Part shown: piece by piece, positions 6,944-13,889 of the stretch
How positions within the stretch are numbered: the stretch's first letter is position 1
How the letters are laid out: each line of letters begins with the position of its first letter
Origin: Hominenteromicrobium gallistercoris
GTDB taxonomy: Bacteria > Bacillota > Clostridia > Oscillospirales > Acutalibacteraceae
Assembly: GCA_019119145.1 (NCBI GenBank)
Contig: DWXR01000124.1
Span: forward strand, 1 to 22,149
Reading direction: 5' to 3'
Length of the DNA: 22,149 bases
The notes under the pieces: generated by a model
The model's database searches: none
The model's input: only the letters and a program-made list of their open reading frames with translations
What the model was told of the DNA's origin: nothing
Made by a program: the position numbers and the translations under genes

Positions 6944-7027
6944 AGCTGCAGCGCAGCACAGGGAAATTTTACCGAATAATAGTACAAAAACCGACAATCC
7001 GTCGCTGCTTTTTTGAGGGAAATATGG

Positions 7028-7033
7028 TATAAT
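7028..7033 (+). promoter_or_regulatory. -10 box upstream of the reductase operon
   Basis: A perfect TATAAT lies 83 bases before the reductase ATG. The -35 region (CTGCTT, 7005-7010, 17-base spacing) is weak, so expression may need an activator. Confidence 0.4.
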
Positions 7034-7115
7034 TGCTCTTGAAACAAAATGGCAGCCGGATTGGGTCGGCAATTCGCATCAATTGATACAAAATTCTGGA
7101 AAGGACGTATGAACG

Positions 7116-7961
7116 ATGGAATTCGCAACTTTGAACAACGGGATCCGGATGCCCATGGCCGGCATCGGCACCTTCCTGCTGACGCCGGACGAGGCGGAGG
7201 CTTCGGTCAAAAGCGCGCTGGCGTGCGGCTACCGTCTCATCGACACCGCCAACGCCTATGTAAATGAAAAGGCCGTCGGCAGAGCGATGAAGCAGTCCGG
7301 CCTGCCGCGTGAGGAAATCTTCCTCGAGACCAAGCTCTGGCCGAGCTTTTACGAGCAGGACGACGCCGTCGAGAAGACGCTGGAACGCCTCGGCACCGAC
7401 TACATCGACCTGCTTCTGATCCACCAGCCGGCGGGCAACTACGTTGCCGGCTGCCGGCAGATGGAGAAGGCCTACAAGGCCGGCAAGGTCAAGGCGATCG
7501 GCCTTTCGAACTTCACGCCCGCGCAGATCCGCGAAATCCTCGCCATCTGCGAAGTGAAGCCCGCCGTGCTGCAGACGGAGGTGCATCCCTACTCGCAGGA
7601 GAAGGAGCTCAAAGCGTTCCTCGACGGCGAGGGCATCGTGATTCAGGCGTGGTATCCGCTCGGCCACGGCGATAAGGCGCTGCTTGAGGAGCCGCTCTTT
7701 GCGGAGCTCGGCCGGAAGTACGGCAAGAGCAGCGCGCAGATCATCCTGCGCTGGCACATGCAGGACGGGAACATCGTCATCCCGGGCTCCAAGAACCCCG
7801 ACCACATCCGCGCGAACTTCGATCTGTTCGATTTCGCCCTGACCGACGAGGAGATGGAGAAAATCGCCGCGATGGATCAGAAGAAGCGCTACTACACCAG
7901 CACGCCCGAAATGCTGAAGCGCTATGCGGAGATGGTTCCCCCGGTCGACGACCAGAAATAA
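7116..7961 (+). CDS. Aldo/keto reductase (2,5-diketo-D-gluconate reductase/AKR5-like)
   Basis: This complete 281-residue TIM-barrel oxidoreductase reduces carbonyls such as small aldehydes or keto-sugars with NADPH. The tetrad is D43 and Y48 (LIDTANAYVNE), K73 (ETKLW) and H103 (LLIHQP). The cofactor loop is IVIPGSKNPDHIRAN. The start MEFATLNNG matches the paralogue at 8702 (MEYATLQNG), which supports ATG 7116 with GGAAAGGA upstream. It is the first gene of a probable operon with the flavin reductase-like gene (47-base gap), the RibD-type stub, a second reductase and the core-deleted reductase, ending at the 9950-9990 terminator. The exact substrate cannot be read from sequence. Confidence 0.92.
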   Translation: MEFATLNNGIRMPMAGIGTFLLTPDEAEASVKSALACGYRLIDTANAYVNEKAVGRAMKQSGLPREEIFLETKLWPSFYEQDDAVEKTLERLGTDYIDLLLIHQPAGNYVAGCRQMEKAYKAGKVKAIGLSNFTPAQIREILAICEVKPAVLQTEVHPYSQEKELKAFLDGEGIVIQAWYPLGHGDKALLEEPLFAELGRKYGKSSAQIILRWHMQDGNIVIPGSKNPDHIRANFDLFDFALTDEEMEKIAAMDQKKRYYTSTPEMLKRYAEMVPPVDDQK

Positions 7962-8008
7962 GCGTGCCGGGACAACAATAACTGAATGCTAGAAAAGGAG
8001 TGTTTGCT

Positions 8009-8566
8009 ATGCGAAAGAGTTTTGGTGTGAAACCGTGGTTCTACCCGCAGCCGGTGCTGATCATCGGCACCTACAATGCGGACGGCACCGCGGACGCGAT
8101 GAACGCCGCGTGGGGCGGCCTCTATGACGCCGACAAGGTGGAGCTCTGCCTGAGCGCAGGCCACAGAACCACGGCGAATATCCGCGAGAAGGGCGCCTTT
8201 ACGGTCAGCTTTGCGGATGCGGCGCACGTCGTCCCCGCCGACTACGTGGGCATGGTCTCCGCCAATTCGGAGCCGAAGAAGATGGAAAAGTCCGGCTTCC
8301 ACGTCACAAAGAGCGAATTTGTCGACGCGCCGCTGATCGACGAGCTGCCGGTCGCGCTCGAGTGCGAGTTGATCCGGATCAACGAGGACGGCAACGTCAT
8401 CGGCAAAATCGTCAACGTCAGCGTCGATGAAAGCGTTCTCGGCGCGGACGGCGGCATCGATTTTTCGAAATTCCGTCCCATCGCGTTCGAGCCGGCGCAC
8501 AGCGCCTACCATGTGCTCGGCGAAAAGGTGGGCGACGCCTTCCGCGACGGCGGAAAGCTGAAGTAA
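8009..8566 (+). CDS. Flavin reductase-like / flavoredoxin family protein
   Basis: This 185-residue FMN-binding split-barrel protein has the family features PQPVLIIGTYNADGTADAMNAAWGG at the N-terminus, LSAGHRTTANI, and a C-terminal AYHVLGEKVGDAF. It likely binds FMN and passes electrons between NAD(P)H and an acceptor. ATG 8009 follows AAAAGGAG at 8-base spacing; a GTG at 8000 overlaps that site and is rejected. It is co-transcribed with the flanking aldo/keto reductases, which fits a reductive detoxification or fermentation role. Confidence 0.88.
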   Translation: MRKSFGVKPWFYPQPVLIIGTYNADGTADAMNAAWGGLYDADKVELCLSAGHRTTANIREKGAFTVSFADAAHVVPADYVGMVSANSEPKKMEKSGFHVTKSEFVDAPLIDELPVALECELIRINEDGNVIGKIVNVSVDESVLGADGGIDFSKFRPIAFEPAHSAYHVLGEKVGDAFRDGGKLK

Positions 8567-8576
8567 AGGGGCGCCT

Positions 8577-8701
8577 ATGGAACGGCCTTTTGTCGTCTGC
8601 CACATGCTCGCCTCGCTGGACGGGAAGATCGACGGGGCGTTCTTCGGCGCGCCGGCGGCTTTCGTGCATAAAAAATATCCGAAAACGGGAGGAAACAGAC
8701 T
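8577..8701 (+). pseudogene. RibD/dihydrofolate reductase-type gene, N-terminal stub
   Basis: ATG 8577 begins MERPFVVCHMLASLDGKIDG followed by AFFGAP, the hallmark N-terminus of RibD C-terminal-domain/DHFR-fold reductases of about 200 residues or more. After about 28 residues (near 8660) the match ends and the DNA turns directly into the ribosome binding site of the next gene. The frame itself stays open to 8828, but over the next reductase gene it is only a shadow. Most of the gene is therefore deleted. It lies 10 bases after the flavin reductase-like gene, so it was once part of the operon. No function is expected. Confidence 0.6.
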
Positions 8702-9571
8702 ATGGAATACGCAACCCTGCAAAACGGGATCCAGATGCCGCTGGAAGGCTTCGGCGTCTTTCAGGTGCGCGACAAGGCGGAGTGCAAGCGCTCCGTGCTG
8801 GACGCCATCCGCGCCGGCTACCGGCTGATCGACACGGCCGCCTCGTATACGAACGAGGACGCCGTGGGCGAAGCGGTGCGGGAAGCCATCGCGGAAGGGC
8901 TCTGCACCCGCGAAGAGCTCTTCATCACCTCGAAGATGTGGGTGCAGGACATGGCGAACTACGAGACGGCCAAGGCGGCCATCGACGCTTCGCTCGAAAA
9001 GACCGGCCTCGAATACCTCGACCTTTACCTGCTTCACCAGGCCATGAAGGACTACTTCAGCGCCTGGCGCGCGATGGAGGATGCATACCGCGCAGGAAAG
9101 CTGCGCGCCATAGGCGTTTCCAATTTCTATCCGCACGTCCTGACGAATTTCTGCGAGACCGTGGAGATCTGCCCGATGGTGAATCAGGTGGAGCTGCACC
9201 CGTATTTCGCGCAGGAAAAGGCGCTCGAAGCCATGCGGTACTACAAGGTGCAGCCCGAGGCCTGGGCGCCGCTCGGCGGCGGCCGCTACAACCCCTTCGA
9301 AAATGAGATGCTTCAGAATATCGCAGCGGCGCACGGCAAGTCCGTCGGGCAGGTGCTGCTGCGTTGGAACGTGCAGCGCGGCGTGGTGGTCATCCCGAAG
9401 TCCACGCACAAGGAGCGGATCGAGGAGAACATCGCGATCTGGGACTTCGAGCTGACGCCGGAGGAGATGGCGCAGATCAGCGCGCTCGATCAGGGCTATG
9501 TCGGCACGGCGGTCAAGCATTTCGACCCGGAATTCGTGCGCATGTGCAACGGCAGAAGAATTCACGATTGA
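8702..9571 (+). CDS. Aldo/keto reductase (AKR5-like), second copy
   Basis: This complete 289-residue aldo/keto reductase has tetrad D44 and Y49 (LIDTAASYTNE), K78 (ITSKMW) and H112 (YLLHQA). The cofactor segment is VVVIPKSTHKERIEEN. It is paralogous to the protein at 7116 and to the shortened one at 9588. A 32-base stretch (9386-9417) is identical to 9756-9787 in the latter. The start has GGGAGG upstream (8687-8692). It is a member of the 7116-9944 operon. The likely role is NADPH-dependent carbonyl reduction; the substrate is unknown. Confidence 0.92.
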   Translation: MEYATLQNGIQMPLEGFGVFQVRDKAECKRSVLDAIRAGYRLIDTAASYTNEDAVGEAVREAIAEGLCTREELFITSKMWVQDMANYETAKAAIDASLEKTGLEYLDLYLLHQAMKDYFSAWRAMEDAYRAGKLRAIGVSNFYPHVLTNFCETVEICPMVNQVELHPYFAQEKALEAMRYYKVQPEAWAPLGGGRYNPFENEMLQNIAAAHGKSVGQVLLRWNVQRGVVVIPKSTHKERIEENIAIWDFELTPEEMAQISALDQGYVGTAVKHFDPEFVRMCNGRRIHD

Positions 9572-9587
9572 GGAACGGAGGATCCCT

Positions 9588-9944
9588 ATGGCACAGACAG
9601 TCACCCTGAACAACGGCGTGCAGCACGAATCGTGGGGCCCGTTTGCGGAGGGCCGCAAGAACTTTTTCTCGAACCCGGTGCTGACGGAGATCGGCCGGAA
9701 GTACGGCAAGTCTTCCGCGCAGACGGCGCTGCGCTTCCTGCTGCAGAGCAACGTCGTGGTCATCCCGAAGTCCACGCACAAGGAGCGCATGGCGCAGAAC
9801 ATCGACGTGTTCGACTTCACGCTCAGCGAGGCGGACATGGAGGCGATCCGGAAGCTGGATGAGGGCGAAAGCCTGTTCTTCTCGCACTACGACCCGGCCA
9901 CGGTGGAAATGCTGACCAACATGGGCAAAACCCGCAAGGCTTGA
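9588..9944 (+). CDS. Aldo/keto reductase with catalytic core deleted in frame
   Basis: The product has 118 residues where the family has about 280. It begins MAQTVTLNNGV, a normal aldo/keto reductase start, and jumps at once to HESWGPFAEGRKNFFSNP, normally found about 170 residues later. It then runs normally through IGRKYGKSSAQTALRFLL and NVVVIPKSTHKERMAQNI to the C-terminus. The missing part holds all four catalytic residues, so the product cannot be a reductase, though the cofactor-phosphate loop is kept. The reading frame, ribosome binding site (GGAGG) and stop are intact. It is the last gene of the operon, 16 bases after the previous stop. An in-frame deletion is the simplest explanation. 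Confidence 0.8.
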   Translation: MAQTVTLNNGVQHESWGPFAEGRKNFFSNPVLTEIGRKYGKSSAQTALRFLLQSNVVVIPKSTHKERMAQNIDVFDFTLSEADMEAIRKLDEGESLFFSHYDPATVEMLTNMGKTRKA

Positions 9945-9949
9945 TTGCA

Positions 9950-9990
9950 GGGGACAGGGCCTGGCCGCAGGCGCCTGTCCCTTCTGTTTT
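9950..9990 (+). terminator. Intrinsic terminator of the reductase operon
   Basis: GGGACAGG (9951-9958) pairs with CCTGTCCC (9974-9981), followed by TTCTGTTTT. It sits directly after the core-deleted reductase. Confidence 0.7.
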
Positions 9991-10031
9991 CAGAAAGGGG
10001 GGGCAATATGGCCGTTTTGGGAAAGAGAATC

Positions 10032-10075
10032 TTGGCGGCGGACGTTTCCCCTGCGGAGACGCCCGCCGTTTTTTC
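10032..10075 (+). terminator. Second terminator-like hairpin before the GNAT gene
   Basis: GGCGG (10034-10038) pairs with CCGCC (10063-10067), with an inner CGTTTC/GAGACG stem. It is followed by GTTTTTTC. It lies just before the -35 box of the next promoter and would insulate it from read-through. Confidence 0.6.
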
Positions 10076-10104
10076 TTTACACGCCGTCCGTTTGCCGCTA
10101 TAAT
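10076..10104 (+). promoter_or_regulatory. Promoter of the GNAT gene
   Basis: TTTACA (10076-10081) and TATAAT (10099-10104) are separated by 17 bases. The coding start is 22 bases downstream of the -10, so the leader is very short. Confidence 0.75.
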
Positions 10105-10126
10105 GGAGAAAAAAGGAGGCGTGCAT

Positions 10127-10990
10127 GTGGAGCGGATTGTAAAGGGGTACCGCACGGACGATGCGCTGCGGCGCAGCTTTGACGCGCTGGCGCAGCGGAC
10201 GTTCGGCCTCACATTTGAGGACTGGTATCAAAACGGCTTCTGGGGCGACGACTATGTGCCCTATTCGGTCGTTGTGGACGGCGCAGTCGCGGCGAACGTC
10301 TCGGTGAACCGGACGGACTTTGTGCTCGACGGCGAGAAAAAGCGGTTTATCCAGCTCGGCACCGTGATGACGGACGAGCGGTACCGCGGCCGCGGGATGA
10401 TCCGCCGGCTGATGGCGGAAGTCGAGCGCGACTGTGCGGGGAAAGCCGACGGCGTTTACCTGTTTGCGAACGATACGGTGCTCGATTTTTACCCGAAGTT
10501 CGGCTTTCGCCGGGCGGCGGAGGTCCGATATGCCAGAGCGCTGGAGCCGGGCGGCGCGGCAAGCGCCGTGCGCGTGCCGATGCGGGACCGCGAGGCGTGG
10601 GGGCGGCTCACGGCGGTGATCCGGTCGAGCGCGCCGTGCGGCCGCTTTTCGCTCTGCGGCAACACCGGCCTGCCGCTCTTCTACGTCTCGAAGTTTATGC
10701 AGGACTGCGTGTACCGCGTCGCGCCGGAGACATACGCGGTCGCCGAGCTGGAGGACGGCGTGCTGCACCTGTATGCGGTCTATGCGGAAAAGCAGCCCGC
10801 GCCCGAGGCGGTCGCCCGGGCGTTCGGCGGCGCGGTGCGCCGGGTGCAGCTCGGCTTTACGCCGCTGGACACGACCGGCTGGGAGGCGGAGGCCGTACAT
10901 GAAGACGATACGACGCTGTTCGTGCGCGGCGCGGGCTTCCGCGACTTTGAGCGGCGCGGCCTGATGTTTCCGGTGCTCGCGCACGCGTGA
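10127..10990 (+). CDS. GNAT-family N-acetyltransferase
   Basis: This 287-residue protein has an N-terminal GNAT domain. QLGTVMTDERYRGRGMIRRL is the acetyl-CoA-binding motif A (R/Q-x-x-G-x-G), and DTVLDFYPKFGFR is the usual motif B ending. A second, weaker GNAT-like half follows, as in Eis-like or DUF4081-type tandem proteins. The acceptor is unknown. I choose GTG 10127 because AAGGAGG (10113-10119) lies at ideal spacing; the in-frame ATG 10103 overlaps the -10 box. It has its own promoter. A small ORF starts within the ribosome binding distance of its stop. Confidence 0.85.
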   Translation: MERIVKGYRTDDALRRSFDALAQRTFGLTFEDWYQNGFWGDDYVPYSVVVDGAVAANVSVNRTDFVLDGEKKRFIQLGTVMTDERYRGRGMIRRLMAEVERDCAGKADGVYLFANDTVLDFYPKFGFRRAAEVRYARALEPGGAASAVRVPMRDREAWGRLTAVIRSSAPCGRFSLCGNTGLPLFYVSKFMQDCVYRVAPETYAVAELEDGVLHLYAVYAEKQPAPEAVARAFGGAVRRVQLGFTPLDTTGWEAEAVHEDDTTLFVRGAGFRDFERRGLMFPVLAHA

Positions 10991-11016
10991 ATTCGATTAT
11001 AGGGGAGGCATACATT

Positions 11017-11286
11017 GTGCATCAGGGTATTTTTCTCGGGGATGAAAAGGCGATCAACAGGGTATATCCGGAGGCGGTGCGCGCGGCGCTTGCAAAAATC
11101 TGCGCGCTGACGGAGACCGTGTACACAAAGGCGGCGGTGCTGGACGCGCCGGAGCGCTTTGCCAGTACGGCTTACATCTTTTCGACATGGGTGGATATCG
11201 GCCTTTTCGAGCCGGAGGATCTGCCCGCGCAGCCGCGCTGGACGCTGCATGCGCTCGCGGAGCTCGCCGCGGTTACAGCGCTGTAG
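11017..11286 (+). CDS. Small protein of 89 residues, possibly a gene remnant
   Basis: GTG 11017 follows GGGGAGG (11002-11008) at good spacing, 26 bases after the GNAT stop. The product, MHQGIFLGDEKAINRVYPEA... with AYIFSTW in the middle, resembles the first 60 residues of D-2-hydroxyacid dehydrogenases (a start like MxQGxFLG, and VIFSTWG before the first strand-turn). It then ends quickly in ALAELAAVTAL. It may be a shortened dehydrogenase head, consistent with other stubs nearby, or an unrelated small protein. The resemblance is from memory and weak. Confidence 0.45.
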   Translation: MHQGIFLGDEKAINRVYPEAVRAALAKICALTETVYTKAAVLDAPERFASTAYIFSTWVDIGLFEPEDLPAQPRWTLHALAELAAVTAL

Positions 11287-11342
11287 AATGCAGGAAACGC
11301 TTGGCGAAAATTCATTTTCTGCGCTGCGGATCGAATTTTCTC

Positions 11343-11371
11343 TTGAAAAATTGCAGATTTTTACGTATAAT
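11343..11371 (+). promoter_or_regulatory. Promoter of ddh
   Basis: TTGAAA (11343-11348) and TATAAT (11366-11371) are 17 bases apart. A small hairpin (GCGGC-GTAT-GCCGC, about 11392-11405) lies in the leader before the ribosome binding site. Confidence 0.75.
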
Positions 11372-11433
11372 ATTTCCGAAAGGTTCATGTGCGGCGTATG
11401 CCGCGTGGAAATTTACAGCAAGGGAGTTTAAAA

Positions 11434-12414
11434 ATGATTCGAATCGGCATTGCAGGATACGGAAATCTCGGCCGCGGCGTGGAAAGCGCGCTGGCCGGTA
11501 CAAAGGATATGGAGCTCGTCGGCGTTTTCACGCGCCGCAGCCCCGAAACGCTGCAGACAAAGACCGGCGCGCCGGTCTACGCGATGGCGGACGCCCCGGG
11601 CATGGCGGACAAGATCGACGTCATGATCCTCTGCGGCGGCAGCGCGAACGACCTGCCGAAGCAGACCGCGGAGCTCGCGCAGTATTTCAACGTGGTCGAC
11701 AGCTTCGACACGCACGCAAAGATCCCGGAGCACTTTGACGCCGTCGACGCGGCGTGCAAAAAGAGCGGCAAGCTCGGTATGATCTCGGTCGGCTGGGATC
11801 CGGGCATGTTCTCGCTGAACCGCCTTTACGGCCAGGCCATCCTGCCCAACGGCAGCGACTACACGTTCTGGGGCAAGGGCGTGAGCCAGGGCCACTCCGA
11901 CGCGATCCGCCGCATCCCCGGCGTGCAGGACGCGCGCCAGTACACGATCCCGGTCGAGAGCGCGCTCGAGCGCGTCCGCGCCGGTGAAAACCCGCAGCTT
12001 ACGACGCGCGAGAAGCACACGCGCGAGTGCTTTGTCGTCGCGAAGGAGTGCGCGGACCTTGCCGCCATCGAAGAGGCGATCGTCACGATGCCGAACTATT
12101 TCGCGGACTACGACACGACCGTGCACTTCATCAGCCAGGAGGAGCTCGACCGCGACCATGCGGGCATCCCGCACGGCGGCATCGTGTTCCGCACCGGCAA
12201 GACGGGCCTGAACGGCGAGCACAAGCACGTCATCGAGTACAAGCTGACGCTCGACTCGAACCCCGAGTTCACCTCCAGCGTGCTGGTCGCCTACGCGCGC
12301 GCGGTCTACCGCCTGCACAGCGAGGGACAGACCGGCTGCAAGACTGTCTTCGACGTCGCGCCGGCGTATCTCCATCCGGAAAGCGGCGAGGCGCTCCGCG
12401 CAAAGCTGCTGTAA
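11434..12414 (+). CDS. ddh: meso-diaminopimelate D-dehydrogenase
   Basis: This 326-residue NADPH-dependent enzyme converts tetrahydrodipicolinate and ammonia to meso-diaminopimelate in one step of the lysine/peptidoglycan pathway. The dinucleotide-binding motif is IGIAGYGNLGRGVE at the N-terminus. Family signatures are CGGSANDLPKQ, VDSFDTHAKIPEH, SVGWDPGMFSLNR and GKGVSQGHSDAIRRIPGV. The C-terminal NPEFTSSVLVAYARA is also typical. The length is as expected. ATG 11434 has AAGGGAG upstream and a clear promoter 63 bases before. It is monocistronic and ends at a strong bidirectional terminator. The gene has no visible link to the reductases around it. Confidence 0.95.
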   Translation: MIRIGIAGYGNLGRGVESALAGTKDMELVGVFTRRSPETLQTKTGAPVYAMADAPGMADKIDVMILCGGSANDLPKQTAELAQYFNVVDSFDTHAKIPEHFDAVDAACKKSGKLGMISVGWDPGMFSLNRLYGQAILPNGSDYTFWGKGVSQGHSDAIRRIPGVQDARQYTIPVESALERVRAGENPQLTTREKHTRECFVVAKECADLAAIEEAIVTMPNYFADYDTTVHFISQEELDRDHAGIPHGGIVFRTGKTGLNGEHKHVIEYKLTLDSNPEFTSSVLVAYARAVYRLHSEGQTGCKTVFDVAPAYLHPESGEALRAKLL

Positions 12415-12469
12415 TCGGCGCGCAGGGACCGGCGCAGGGCGCTGTGTCGGACTGTACCATATAAAAATA

Positions 12470-12512
12470 AAATCGGGCATTTCGGCGGCAAAGCGTTCGA
12501 AATGCCCGATTT
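12470..12512. terminator. Bidirectional terminator, 15-bp perfect stem
   Basis: 12470-12484 (AAATCGGGCATTTCG) pairs perfectly with 12498-12512. The arms start with A and end with T on both strands. It separates the converging ddh and CMD-family genes. Confidence 0.85.
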
Positions 12513-12528
12513 CTTTATAGCGGTGTTT

Positions 12529-13221
12529 TTACGATTCCGCGGCCTTGTTGACGCAGGCGACGGCGTTCAGGCTGCGCGGGTAGCCGATATACGGCAGGCA
12601 CTGGGAGACGAGGCGGATGAGGAAATCCCGGTCGTTCCCGAGGTTCATGTTGCCCTTGGCGTGGCTAGTGAGCTGCGGCTCGCAGCCGCCCTGTGCGGCC
12701 AGAAAGCAGAAGGTGATCATTTCCCGCCGGGCGAGCGTCAGGCCGGTGCGGGTATAGTAGTCGCCGAAGCAGTTGGCGGCCAGCCAGCGGTTGATGTGGC
12801 CCGCCTTCCACGCCTCCAGCATCTGCGGGCCGAAGATGTCGGCCTGCGCCTGCGCGCCCTTTTCAAGCCGGTTTTTCATGGTGGTCGTGGACTGGCCTTC
12901 GAGCGGGAGGGTCACGCCGCGCTGCGTCAGAATCTCGTTTGTGCATTTCAGAAAAGGCAGCACGCGGCCGATGCCGAGGTAGACGACGGCCTGATAGACG
13001 ATCTCCTTGACCATCACGGGCGTCACGCCCGCATCCAGCGCGGCGGGCAGCATTTCCTGAAACGCGTCGACGCCCTGGCAGCCGAGCAGCGTCGCCAGAA
13101 TCGCCATATGCCGGGTGACGGGGTCCAGCGTCTGGCCCGGTTCGTTCACGACCTCGTCGAAGGTGAAGTGCGCAAAGCGCTCCATAAATTCCGGGTCGGT
13201 CTTCCGATAATTCTCCATCAT
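12529..13221 (-). CDS. Carboxymuconolactone decarboxylase (CMD) family protein
   Basis: This 230-residue protein carries two CMD/AhpD-like repeats. The first is around TRHMAILATLLGCQGVDAFQEML and VTPVMVKEIVYQAVVYLGIGR. The second is around LARREMITFCFLAAQGGCEP, QLTSHAKGNMNLG and IGYPRSLNA. No CxxC peroxidase motif is present, so peroxidase activity is unlikely. In Clostridia such proteins commonly accompany LysR regulators, cupins, flavodoxins and aldo/keto reductases; the reaction is not established. ATG 13221 follows AAAGGAG. It lies downstream of the MerR/cupin remnant and is transcribed from the 13541-13570 promoter, divergently from the reductase at 13890. Confidence 0.85.
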   Translation of the reverse strand: MMENYRKTDPEFMERFAHFTFDEVVNEPGQTLDPVTRHMAILATLLGCQGVDAFQEMLPAALDAGVTPVMVKEIVYQAVVYLGIGRVLPFLKCTNEILTQRGVTLPLEGQSTTTMKNRLEKGAQAQADIFGPQMLEAWKAGHINRWLAANCFGDYYTRTGLTLARREMITFCFLAAQGGCEPQLTSHAKGNMNLGNDRDFLIRLVSQCLPYIGYPRSLNAVACVNKAAES

Positions 13222-13271
13222 AAAGCAAGCTCCTTTCGATTTGCGGGCGCAGGATGCCGCGCCGCGCCTTT

Positions 13272-13473
13272 TTACTGCAGCTTCGAATACGCTTCGTCGT
13301 CCACCGGCTCCAGCCCCACGGTGCTTTCGCCGGGCTTTGTGAGCGGGTTCAGATACGAATTCCCGATAAAATACTGCGCAAAGGCGGTGTTGGCCGCACA
13401 GCCCCCAGCTTTCGTATTCCCGGAGGATCTCCATCGGGATGTTGTAGCGTTCGCTCGCTTCCTTGATCGTCAT
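13272..13473 (-). pseudogene. Composite remnant: MerR-type regulator head joined to cupin gene ends
   Basis: ATG 13473, with AGAGGTG upstream, begins MTIKEASERYNIPMEILREY followed by ESWGLCG, the first 27 residues of a MerR-type winged helix. At about 13394 the homology changes frame and family: ANTAFAQYFIGNSYLNPL is the N-terminal region of a small cupin protein. Shortly after comes LEPVDDEAYSKLQ and a stop at 13272-13274, which is the usual C-terminus of the same cupin family. The beta-barrel between (normally about 80 residues with the metal-binding histidines) is missing. At least two deletions are needed: MerR body plus cupin start, and cupin core. In the MerR frame translation runs on through to the CMD gene without a stop. 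Confidence 0.65.
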
Positions 13474-13540
13474 ACGCACACCTCTTTTCGGCCGGTTTCG
13501 CAGGCTGTCCAAAATAAAGCGTTTCGTTTGGAACATCTTC

Positions 13541-13570
13541 ATTGTAACGCGCCGCAAAAGGAATGTCTAA
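13541..13570 (-). promoter_or_regulatory. Promoter toward the MerR/cupin remnant and the CMD gene
   Basis: On the minus strand TTAGAC (13565-13570) and TACAAT (13541-13546) are 18 bases apart. The -35 box is embedded in a 27-bp element (13563-13589) shared with the divergent promoter. Confidence 0.65.
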
Positions 13571-13589
13571 TGCTTATCTTAAATCCTGA
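13563..13589 (-). promoter_or_regulatory. Shared 27-bp regulatory element, copy 1
   Basis: Read on the minus strand, this matches 13749-13775 (+) at 21 of 27 bases. The core is ATAAGCATTAGACAT. It contains an imperfect T-N11-A arrangement (GAT-N11-ATT), as seen in LysR operators. Confidence 0.55.
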
Positions 13590-13748
13590 TTTATTCCTGA
13601 AATGTATTTTTCGAAAGCAGGCACGCCGGATCTGGGCGGAAACGCGCGTTCCGCTCCGGCTGTTTCGAGGGGAACCGCGCGGGCGCCCGGCGGTGCCGCA
13701 GTGCTGCCGGCGGGGCGACACCGCTTAAAAATGCCTGACAGCCATGAT

Positions 13749-13775
13749 TCAGAATGCAGCATAAGTATTAGACAT
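13749..13775 (+). promoter_or_regulatory. Shared 27-bp regulatory element, copy 2
   Basis: The core is ATAAGTATTAGACAT, preceded by TCAGAAT. AAT-N11-ATT (13753-13769) is a LysR-type dyad. It overlaps the -35 box of the reductase promoter in the same way as copy 1 does on the other strand. The roughly 160 bases between the two copies (13590-13748) hold no gene that I can recognise. Confidence 0.55.
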
Positions 13776-13797
13776 GGAGGAAAAGAACCGCTATAAT
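13768..13797 (+). promoter_or_regulatory. Promoter of the aldo/keto reductase at 13890
   Basis: TTAGAC (13768-13773) and TATAAT (13792-13797) are 18 bases apart. The non-consensus -35 together with the overlapping shared element suggests activator control. Confidence 0.65.
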
Positions 13798-13889
13798 GGG
13801 ATTGAAACGAAGCGGTCGATCGGCCGCGTCCGGGAAACGGCGCGAACGCGGGCGGCCGACAGGGAAGGCGAACAGAAGGAGGAAATACA

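Noticed and set aside
7922..9838. 638-codon open frame on the minus strand
   Set aside because: It is antisense to the flavin reductase-like and aldo/keto reductase genes, with His/Arg/Leu-rich composition typical of a shadow frame.
10008..10103. 31-codon ORF with a GGGGGGG ribosome binding-like site (MAVLGKRILAAD...)
   Set aside because: It runs through a terminator hairpin and the next promoter and shows no recognisable family. It may be one more gene head but cannot be supported.
11372..11433. Riboswitch in the ddh leader
   Set aside because: The leader is only about 55 bases long and contains one short hairpin, too small for a lysine or other known riboswitch.
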